Positions 5,384-10,875 of a stretch of 10,875 nucleotides of DNA are shown piece by piece. The position numbers and the translations under genes are program-made. The notes beneath the pieces are model-generated. The model saw nothing but the letters and a program-made list of their open reading frames with translations. It made no database searches and was not told the DNA's origin. This DNA is from an uncultured Opitutales bacterium. GTDB lineage: Bacteria > Verrucomicrobiota > Verrucomicrobiia > Opitutales > Intestinicryptomonadaceae. The DNA lies in the NCBI GenBank assembly GCA_900546565.1, contig URDC01000048.1, positions 1-10,875 of the forward strand. Reading direction: 5' to 3'. Positions within the stretch are counted from its first letter, which is position 1. Every line of letters begins with the position of its first letter.

Positions 5384-7897
5384 CTATTGCTTCGCAGGCT
5401 TCTCGGCGGAGTCGCCCGACTTTTTGTCGGCGGCTTTTGCCCTCGGCGCGCGCTTTGCAAATTCGAAAGTTATCCCGCGCTTGGCGTCCAAAACCAGAGC
5501 CGCCGAAAATTTTTTCTTCGTCTTGCTCGAAACAAAGTCCTCAATCATCGGCGTTTTGCCCGTCGTCGCCAAAGAGTTGATTTCTTCGAGCGTTATCTTG
5601 TGCGAAAGCATCGTCTTGCTCAGGCGGAAACTGCACGGTTTTTCCTTCGCGCCGTCGCAGCGGCAGACATATGCATTGCCCGTGTCGACAAGTTTCGCGC
5701 CCACGCACTTGCAAAGTTTCATCGCGCAAAGCGGACAGTCCGCAACAACGGGGGCCTGCGACAAGTCCGCCTGCGCCGCGCCGTCCTGCGCGGGGCGTCC
5801 GAAATCGAATTTCACCGCGTTGTTTTCGTCGAGATAAAGCCGCGCCGAGTAGGGGCGGTTGAGCTTGCTGCGGAAGCCGTCAATCGGGCCGAGCGTTCGC
5901 TTTTCGAGCAGCTCGCGAATTTCGTCCTCCTCCATTTTGCGGTTGCCGATAGTCTTGTAAATCGTGAATTGCCCGTCTTTCGATTTATACGAGCGGAACG
6001 TCTCCAAAAGCGGCGTTCCGTCAATCGGGCTTTTGAGGTTAGATTCGTGCGTTTCGAGATTTTCCTCCTTGAAATTTTTCGCCTTGTCGACAATTTCGCC
6101 CGTCATCGTTTCGATTCCGCGCATAAAGTCCTCGCGCGAAAGTTCGTTTTTCTCGATAAGACGCAGCTTGTATTCCCATTCGCCCGTCATCGAGGGGCTT
6201 GTGAGCGCATCGATGGCAAGGACATTCAAAAACGTAATCAGCCTCTCAGCTTTCGGCGTCGGAATCAGGTCGCGCTTTTGGCGTTCCACGAACTTGTGCA
6301 TTATCAAATTTTCGATGATAGTCGCCCTCGTCGCGGGAGTTCCCAAGCCCTTTTCCTTCATCGCGCCCGCAAGCTCTTCGTCGTCGAGCAGCTTTCCCGC
6401 GCCTTCCATAGCCGAAAGCAGAGTTGCTTCGTTGTATCGGGCGGGCGGCTTTGTCTGCTCCTGAACCATATTAGAGGCAAGAATCCTTGCGTTTTCCGCT
6501 TCTCCTGCAAGCGCGGGCAGCGAGTTTTTCTCGTCCGATTCCTTGTTGTAGACATCAAGCCACCCCGCCGAGCGCAACACCTTTCCTTCGCTTTTGAAAT
6601 TGTGTCCTTTCACCGACGTCGTGCGCACGGTCGTGTCGAACAACGCTTCGGGATAGAACGCCGCAATAAAACGTCGCGTAATCATATCGTAGATTTTGCG
6701 TTCGTCGTCGCTAAGCTTGTTGGGCTTCACACCCGTTGGAATCAGCGCGAAGTGGTCGCTAACCTGCTTCGAGTCGAAAATGCGCTTGCCCGCCTTCTTC
6801 ACATAGCCTTCGTCGATGGCCTTGCGCGCGAACCTCTCATAGTCGCCTTCTAGCTCCGAGAGCGTGCGCGATACAACGCCGCGGTAGTCGTCTGGCAGCG
6901 CGCGCGAGTCCGTTCGCGGATACGTTATCAGCTTGTGCTTTTCGTATAACGCCTGCGCAATCGAAAGCGTCCTGTTTGCGGGTAAGGAGTGCTTGTTGTT
7001 TGCCTCGCGCTGCAACGAAGTCAGGTCGAAAAGCCTCGGGGCAATCTGTTTTGAAAGTGTTTTTTTGTCTTTTGCAACGGCTTCCTTTGCCCCGCGAACC
7101 TCTTCCAAAATACTTGCCGCGTCGTGGTGCGACCAAACTCTGTCGGCCTTGTCGTTCGGCGATTTTTCCGACGACTTGAAATTCGGCTTCTGATAAACAC
7201 CCTCATATTCTCCGTTTTCAATACCGAACTTAGCCGTCAACTTCCAGTATGTTTCGGGTTTAAACTTCTGTATTTCGCGCTCGCGGTCGACAATCATCGC
7301 CAGCGTCGGCGTTTGGACGCGCCCGACACTCGTCGTATCCTTACCCCGGGCCCCCATTTTTATCGTAAGCGCGCGCGTTCCGTTCATACCAACAAGCCAG
7401 TCCGATTCGCTGCGGCAACGGGCGGCGTCTTGCAGCGAACTCATCTGCTCGCGCGTTTTGAGATTTCCGAACGCCTCCAAAATAGAGGCGGGCGTCATCG
7501 ACGAAACCCACAGTCTTTTAAACGGCAGCTTGCACTTTGTAATCTCGTAAATGTAGGTAAAAATCAGCTCGCCTTCGCGACCGGCATCGCACGCATTTAT
7601 CAGACAGTCCACGTCCTTGCGCGCCATAAGCTTTTTCAGCGACGCCAACTTAGATTTAGTCTTTTCAATCGGTTTAAGTTCGAATTTCTTCGGGATAATC
7701 GGCAAGGCTGCAAGCGTCCACCGCGCGAATTTCTTGTCGATGTCGTCGGGTTTGAACAATTCCACGAGGTGTCCCACTGCCGACGAAATCACGTATTCGT
7801 CGTTTTCGTAATAGTCGTCGTGTTTTTTCGCCTTGCCAAGCACCCTTGCGAGGTCTGCGGCAACCGACGGTTTTTCGGCTATGATAAGAGTTTTCAT
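5384..7897 (-). CDS. topB: DNA topoisomerase III (type IA)
   Basis: An 837-residue type IA topoisomerase that cuts and passes single DNA strands, needed for decatenation and resolving recombination intermediates. The TOPRIM domain starts at once (LIIAEKPSVA, Glu8) and has the second acidic motif DAGREGEL (104-111), the TopB form with Gly in place of the middle Asp. SVGRVQTPTLA (190-200) and the active-site tyrosine Tyr326 in LITYPRTDSRALP follow, then ARYNEATLLSAME (486-498) and KGLGTPATRATIIENL (516-531). The C-terminus has two copies of the topoisomerase III C-terminal repeat (about 656-703 and 769-814) flanking a Cys-rich segment (Cys721, 724, 729, 731, 745, 747, 755) that may bind zinc, and a Lys/Ala-rich tail. 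The ATG at 7897 gives the canonical MKTLIIAEKPS start, but only a weak ribosome site precedes it. It follows the aminotransferase but is separated by a strong terminator, so it probably has its own promoter in 7898-8049. Confidence 0.96.
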   Translation of the reverse strand: MKTLIIAEKPSVAADLARVLGKAKKHDDYYENDEYVISSAVGHLVELFKPDDIDKKFARWTLAALPIIPKKFELKPIEKTKSKLASLKKLMARKDVDCLINACDAGREGELIFTYIYEITKCKLPFKRLWVSSMTPASILEAFGNLKTREQMSSLQDAARCRSESDWLVGMNGTRALTIKMGARGKDTTSVGRVQTPTLAMIVDREREIQKFKPETYWKLTAKFGIENGEYEGVYQKPNFKSSEKSPNDKADRVWSHHDAASILEEVRGAKEAVAKDKKTLSKQIAPRLFDLTSLQREANNKHSLPANRTLSIAQALYEKHKLITYPRTDSRALPDDYRGVVSRTLSELEGDYERFARKAIDEGYVKKAGKRIFDSKQVSDHFALIPTGVKPNKLSDDERKIYDMITRRFIAAFYPEALFDTTVRTTSVKGHNFKSEGKVLRSAGWLDVYNKESDEKNSLPALAGEAENARILASNMVQEQTKPPARYNEATLLSAMEGAGKLLDDEELAGAMKEKGLGTPATRATIIENLIMHKFVERQKRDLIPTPKAERLITFLNVLAIDALTSPSMTGEWEYKLRLIEKNELSREDFMRGIETMTGEIVDKAKNFKEENLETHESNLKSPIDGTPLLETFRSYKSKDGQFTIYKTIGNRKMEEDEIRELLEKRTLGPIDGFRSKLNRPYSARLYLDENNAVKFDFGRPAQDGAAQADLSQAPVVADCPLCAMKLCKCVGAKLVDTGNAYVCRCDGAKEKPCSFRLSKTMLSHKITLEEINSLATTGKTPMIEDFVSSKTKKKFSAALVLDAKRGITFEFAKRAPRAKAADKKSGDSAEKPAKQ

Positions 7898-8000
7898 TCG
7901 ATGCTGCTCTGCTACTGTTTGCGTCTTGTTTCGTGAATCCCGTTGCGTTTTGAAAAATGTTCTGAAAATCCTCCGATTGGCGTCGCCGTTTTGCCGCGCT

Positions 8001-8041
8001 CAACGCGCGTTTTTTTGCCCGCCTGCCAACGCGCGTTTTTT
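8001..8041. repeat. 15-nt direct repeat in the topB upstream region
   Basis: CAACGCGCGTTTTTT occurs at 8001-8015 and again at 8027-8041, 26 nt apart. CGCGC at 7995-7999 can pair with GCGCG at 8005-8009, so the first copy makes a small terminator-like hairpin reading rightwards, although no rightward gene ends here. The repeats lie within the 210-bp gap between the aminotransferase stop and the topB start, which holds no convincing gene. Confidence 0.6.
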
Positions 8042-8049
8042 GCGCATAG

Positions 8050-8091
8050 AAAAACGCCGCGCGCGCCACTAAAAACTCGGCGCGCGTGGCG
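8050..8091 (-). terminator. intrinsic terminator of the panD-aminotransferase transcript
   Basis: Read leftwards, the 13-bp arms at 8079-8091 and 8055-8067 pair throughout with one G-U pair, around an 11-nt loop (8068-8078), and are followed by a run of five T (complement of 8050-8054). It begins 17 nt after the aminotransferase stop at 8108 and separates that gene from topB. Confidence 0.85.
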
Positions 8092-8107
8092 GATTGAAAT
8101 AAAATTG

Positions 8108-9187
8108 CTATTTCTTGAATTCGGGCAAAATCGAGTCGATATTCGCCAGAAGCTCGCGCATAGTTTCGGGTGTTTCGTCGCCCATATTCGAAATGCGGAA
8201 CGTCTTGCCTTTGAGCTTGCCGTAACCGCCGTCGAAGGCCATGTTGTAGCGTTTTTTGAGCTCCGAAATTACGCCTGCAATGTCAACGTCAAGCGTGTTC
8301 GCAAAACAGTTCAGCGACACCGAACCGTATTTTTCTTCGGGGAAGAGCTTGAATCCGTGCCCATAACCCCATTCGCGGACGATTTTGTTGTTTTCCAAAT
8401 GGCGAGCATAGCGGTGTTCCAGCCCCTCTTCGAAGATGTCGTCGAGCTTGCTTTCGAGCGCGAAAATCAGGCTGATAACGGGCGTCGAGGGCGTCTGGTT
8501 CTTTTCGAAGAACTTTTTGAATTCGAGAAAGTCGAAGTAGTAGCCGCGGCCTTCCGTCTTCGATGCTCTTTCCATTGCGCGGTCTGAAACCGACAAAAGC
8601 GAGAGTCCGGGAGGGCAGGCGAGAGCCTTCTGGGAGCCCGTAATCATCACGTCAATGCCGAGTTCGTCCTTTTTTATGGGCAACGCCGAGAACGAGCTTA
8701 CCGTGTCGATAATCGAAATCACCTCGGGATACTTTTTGACAACTTCCATCAACGCCTTGATGTCGCTCATTGTGCCCGTCGAAGTTTCGTTGTGGATAAT
8801 CGTGATAGAGTCGTATTTGCCCGTGGACAAAGCCTTGTCGACGGCTTCGGGGTCGACGGGTTTGCCCCATTCGAATTGGAGGAAGTCCGCATTCTTGCCG
8901 CAGCGTTTTGCCACGTCGAACCACTTGTCCGAGAACGAGCCGTTGCCGCAGTTTAGCACAGCCTTGTTCGTGACATTGCGCAGCGCGCCCTCCATGATGC
9001 CCCACGACGAGCTCGTGCTCAAAAACACGGGGTCTTTCGTGAAGAACAATTGTTGCAGACGGGGCTCGACCGACGCCACCAAGTCGGAAAATTCCTTCAT
9101 TCTGTGACCCATAATGGGTTTGGACATCGCCTTGTATGTTTTTTCCGAAACAGCTATCGGACCCGGTATGAATAATTTGTATGCCAT
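8108..9187 (-). CDS. class V PLP aminotransferase (alanine-glyoxylate / serine-pyruvate type)
   Basis: A 359-residue cytoplasmic PLP enzyme of the AGT/SPT branch of fold type I class V aminotransferases. The N-terminal LFIPGPIAVSEKT and MGHRMKEF (26-33), the substrate-loop sequence HNETSTGT (132-139), the cofactor Asp161 in IIDTVSS, the Schiff-base lysine Lys187 in TGSQKALACPPGL, and the carboxylate-binding Arg in FRISNMGD near the C-terminus are all present and in order. It should move an amino group from alanine, serine or a similar donor to a 2-oxo acid such as glyoxylate or pyruvate. Related enzymes also act on 2-aminoethylphosphonate or 3-phosphohydroxypyruvate, so the substrate stays open. 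It lies 103 nt downstream of panD on the same strand. The leader (AAAGTAAATAAATACT) lacks a Shine-Dalgarno. A strong terminator follows the stop. Confidence 0.92.
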   Translation of the reverse strand: MAYKLFIPGPIAVSEKTYKAMSKPIMGHRMKEFSDLVASVEPRLQQLFFTKDPVFLSTSSSWGIMEGALRNVTNKAVLNCGNGSFSDKWFDVAKRCGKNADFLQFEWGKPVDPEAVDKALSTGKYDSITIIHNETSTGTMSDIKALMEVVKKYPEVISIIDTVSSFSALPIKKDELGIDVMITGSQKALACPPGLSLLSVSDRAMERASKTEGRGYYFDFLEFKKFFEKNQTPSTPVISLIFALESKLDDIFEEGLEHRYARHLENNKIVREWGYGHGFKLFPEEKYGSVSLNCFANTLDVDIAGVISELKKRYNMAFDGGYGKLKGKTFRISNMGDETPETMRELLANIDSILPEFKK

Positions 9188-9258
9188 AGTATTTATTTAC
9201 TTTGTTAGGTTTGTTGTGGTGTGAAATTTGCGAACGCGCATTCTTCGGAAAACACGAA

Positions 9259-9280
9259 TCGCCGCTTGTGCGGGCGGCGA
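9259..9280. terminator. hairpin between panD and the aminotransferase, terminator- or attenuator-like
   Basis: TCGCCGC (9259-9265) pairs with GCGGCGA (9274-9280) around an 8-nt loop. On the + strand it is followed after CG by seven T (9283-9289). On the - strand, the direction of panD, it is followed only by TTCGTGTTTT. As a terminator for panD it is therefore weak and may only reduce read-through into the aminotransferase. The better T run faces right, where no gene needs it. Confidence 0.5.
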
Positions 9281-9290
9281 CGTTTTTTTC

Positions 9291-9662
9291 CTATGAAATC
9301 ATGTTCATCGATTTTACGATTTTCGTGTTGCGCTCGGCGAGCGTAATAGTTCGGGGCAAAACGTCCTTTGCCTTTTCAAGCTCGACCTGCGCGAACGACA
9401 TAATAACCAGCAAGTCTCCCGCCGCGCCCAAGTGCGCCGCCGCCCCGCGAATCGAGAACGTCCTGCTGCCGCGCGGCGCGGGAATCGCATACGTTTCGAA
9501 GCGTTTGCCGTTTGCGATGTTTCCCACAAGAATCTTCTCGTAGGGGAGCATACCGACCTTGTCCATCAACTCTTCGTCGATGGCGAGCGAGCCTTCGTAG
9601 TCTACCCTCACATCGGTTGCTTCGGCTCTTAAAATTTTGGACTTCAATACCTGTATCAACAT
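9291..9662 (-). CDS. panD: aspartate 1-decarboxylase (pyruvoyl enzyme)
   Basis: A 123-residue PanD, which decarboxylates L-aspartate to beta-alanine for pantothenate and coenzyme A. The chain begins MLIQVLKSKILRAEAT, and Gly24-Ser25 (YEGSLAID) is the self-cleavage site that yields the pyruvoyl cofactor. Lys9, Tyr58 in RFETYAIP, and GAAAHLGAAGDLLVIMSFAQV follow as in the family. The open frame runs about 60 codons further upstream, but PanD proteins start with M-L-x(4)-K-S-K and the added sequence looks non-coding, so 9662 is chosen. The ribosome site in front is weak (AAGCAGAG directly before the ATG). Compared with typical PanD the C-terminus is usual in length. panC and panB are not in the window. 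A possible promoter lies upstream (see 9688-9715). Confidence 0.95.
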   Translation of the reverse strand: MLIQVLKSKILRAEATDVRVDYEGSLAIDEELMDKVGMLPYEKILVGNIANGKRFETYAIPAPRGSRTFSIRGAAAHLGAAGDLLVIMSFAQVELEKAKDVLPRTITLAERNTKIVKSMNMIS

Positions 9663-9976
9663 CTCTGCTTGATTTATAAAAACGCCACAAATACCCAAAA
9701 TCCGAAATTCGTCAACAATAAATTTTGCGCTTCCCGACTCTCTCTTCCCGTTTTTTGCCATGTCGACACACTCGCCAAGCTCCTTTTTGCGCCCTGTCGA
9801 CGCGTCTGCCGCGCCGCTGCAAAAAATTTTTTCTCTTTGCATTTTTCGCGTTTATGCTTTTGACTTCCTCCCCGATACACATAACCCGCAGTCACTCTAA
9901 TTTCAATTCTCCCCGCCCGAAACTTCCACATCTCTTCTCAAAACCCGACTCCCACTTCCACAATCGCCCACGTTTT
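9663..9976. other. 314-bp divergent intergenic region between panD and the exosortase gene
   Basis: No gene is convincing here on either strand. The left part is A/T-rich and holds the possible panD promoter. A self-complementary AAAAAATTTTTT lies near 9831. The right part (about 9860-9976) is C/T-rich and very poor in G on the + strand, and it contains no clear ribosome binding site before the exosortase ATG. It must contain the start signals for both genes. Confidence 0.6.
9688..9715 (-). promoter_or_regulatory. possible sigma-70-like promoter for panD
   Basis: On the - strand TTGACG (9715-9710) is followed 16 nt later by TATTTG (9693-9688), 25 nt before the panD start. The -35 box is good and the -10 box is poor, and promoter rules in this organism are unknown, so confidence is low. 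Confidence 0.3.
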
Positions 9977-10825
9977 ATGCGAAAAGAAAAAATCGACAAC
10001 ATACTCGAATGGATAGGACTTGCCTGCGCCTGCGCGGCATTTGCGCCCATAGTCTACTTTTTGGGCGCGACACTCGCCGAAAGCGCACAGTTGCGCGACG
10101 CCGTTGTAATCCTGTTTTCTATACTGATTGCTCTTGCCGTTCGCAATTCCATACGCCCGCACCGTCCGCGCCTTACGCGCCGCAGCTTCCTGTTTTTCCT
10201 TGCAAGCTACATTCTGACGGTTTTTGCCAACGCCCTCCTGCGCCCTAATTTCGACATCTTCGCGCAGGTTTTCAACGCCGACGCCATATGTCTGGCCTAC
10301 GCGCTGTCCGTTTTGTGCGCATTCTCGGCCTTCGTTGCCGCCGTCGGCTTTGTGTTTTTCGACACCAAACGCTACGTCTATGCATTTTCGGGCGGAATAG
10401 CCGCCTTTTCGGTCTTCTCCATATTTTGGCAGTTCGCCGATTTACCCTTGCGCATATGGGCGGGCAGGTCGGCGGGCTATGTTCTTTCGACATTCTGCGA
10501 TAGCGTAGCCCTGATGTTTTATAAGGGCGAACTCCCGCAAATAGTCCTCCGCGCGGGCGGCAAGTCCTACCTTGTCGCGACCGAATGCAACGGCTTCGGC
10601 ATAATTTCTTCGTGCCTTGTTCTTTCGGTAGTCCTTGCAATCTTCGTCCGCGGCGTTCCGGTTTGGCGGCGTTTCGCCCGTATGGCAGCCGCTTTCGCAA
10701 TCGGATTTTTAGCAAACACATTGCGCATAGTCTCAATTATCGCCACATCGCTCGCAGTCGGCGATAAACACTATTACTTTTTCCACGAAGCCTTGGGCTA
10801 CTTCTTCTTCGGCGCGGCTCTCGTC
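9977..10825 (+). CDS. exosortase/archaeosortase family membrane protein, 3' end missing
   Basis: The 283 genomic residues form a polytopic inner-membrane protein with about eight hydrophobic segments (near 11-34, 41-58, 69-87, 104-129, 134-152, 206-226, 236-262 and 271 to the end). The three residues that define exosortases are all there: the nucleophile Cys204 in ATECNGFG after a beta-hairpin-like segment (IVLRAGGKSYLV), Arg250 in ANTLRIVSI, and His270 in FFHEALGYF. Such enzymes cleave C-terminal sorting tails (PEP-CTERM-like) and pass the protein on to the cell surface, often together with exopolysaccharide genes. Here the Cys context ECNGF differs from the common ACSG. No PEP-CTERM protein or EpsI partner is visible; the contig ends at once. 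The frame runs on to 10875 only through adapter sequence, adding LSLIHISEPTRLRRIS, which is not part of the protein. The family is clear, the subfamily is not. Confidence 0.88.
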
Positions 10826-10875
10826 CTGTCTCTTATACACATCTCCGAGCCCACGAGACTAAGGCGAATCTCGTA
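10826..10875 (+). other. Illumina Nextera adapter contamination at the contig end
   Basis: Bases 10826-10844 are CTGTCTCTTATACACATCT, the Tn5 mosaic end used in Nextera libraries. Bases 10845-10859 are CCGAGCCCACGAGAC, the read-2 side of the adapter. Bases 10860-10867 are TAAGGCGA, matching the N701 index, and 10868-10875 are ATCTCGTA, the start of the P7 flow-cell sequence. The order and exact match leave no doubt that these 50 bases are library sequence and not genome. Confidence 0.98.

Noticed and set aside
5387..6853. Long open frame (488 codons) on the + strand inside topB
   Set aside because: It is exactly antisense to a clear topoisomerase III, rich in Arg and Phe as expected for a mirrored frame, and shows no domain or ribosome site.
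5384..7897. topB as a marker of an integrated conjugative element
   Set aside because: TopB can occur on such elements, but no relaxase, conjugation, integrase or partition gene or attachment site is in the window, and its composition matches the chromosomal neighbours.
7124..7936. 270-codon + strand open frame over the topB 5' end
   Set aside because: It is antisense to the TOPRIM and catalytic region of topB, with composition typical of a shadow frame and no recognisable motif.
9663..9842. N-terminal extension of PanD by 60 codons
   Set aside because: PanD starts at the ML-x(4)-KSK motif, and the cleavage site falls at the canonical Gly24-Ser25 only with the start at 9662.
10826..10844. 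Tn5 end as evidence of a transposon
   Set aside because: The 19-bp mosaic end is followed by library adapter and index bases, so it is an engineered library end and not a natural mobile element.

Overview
The window looks like ordinary chromosome from a moderately GC-rich Gram-negative-type bacterium. The mix of lipoproteins, an exosortase, a secreted glycosidase, and mostly weak ribosome binding sites would fit a Verrucomicrobiota (Opitutales-like) gut or environmental genome. That taxonomic guess is inference only. The last 50 bases (10826-10875) are not genomic: they are Illumina Nextera adapter plus index sequence, so this is the end of a short-read assembly contig.

Left block, + strand (about 1-3514): a possible 3' end of a gene at the edge; a small lipoprotein (126-521) with a strong terminator (536-567); then a tight run made of a small membrane protein (597-959), an M20 metallo-dipeptidase (966-2345), a QueD/6-pyruvoyl-tetrahydropterin-synthase-family enzyme that overlaps the dipeptidase stop by 4 nt (2342-2773), and a class I SAM methyltransferase (2837-3514). 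These read as housekeeping genes sharing transcription rather than one pathway.

Middle: a secreted lipoprotein glycoside hydrolase that looks like a divergent clan GH-D (GH27/GH36-like) enzyme (3560-5239, +). Its codon use is visibly more A/T-rich than its neighbours. It converges on topoisomerase III (topB, 5384-7897, -), and a two-way terminator lies between them (5321-5365).

Right block, - strand: panD (9291-9662), then a class V alanine-glyoxylate/serine-pyruvate-type aminotransferase (8108-9187), then a GC-rich terminator (8050-8091) and topB. Divergent from panD across a 314-bp gap is an exosortase/archaeosortase-family membrane protease-transpeptidase (9977 onward, +). It has the full Cys/Arg/His set but is cut off by the contig end, and its apparent last 16 residues are translated adapter.

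I found no tRNA, rRNA, CRISPR array, insertion sequence, phage gene or defence system. The points most worth a second look are the adapter artefact, the exosortase with its unusual ECNGF active-site context, and the compositionally distinct glycosidase.
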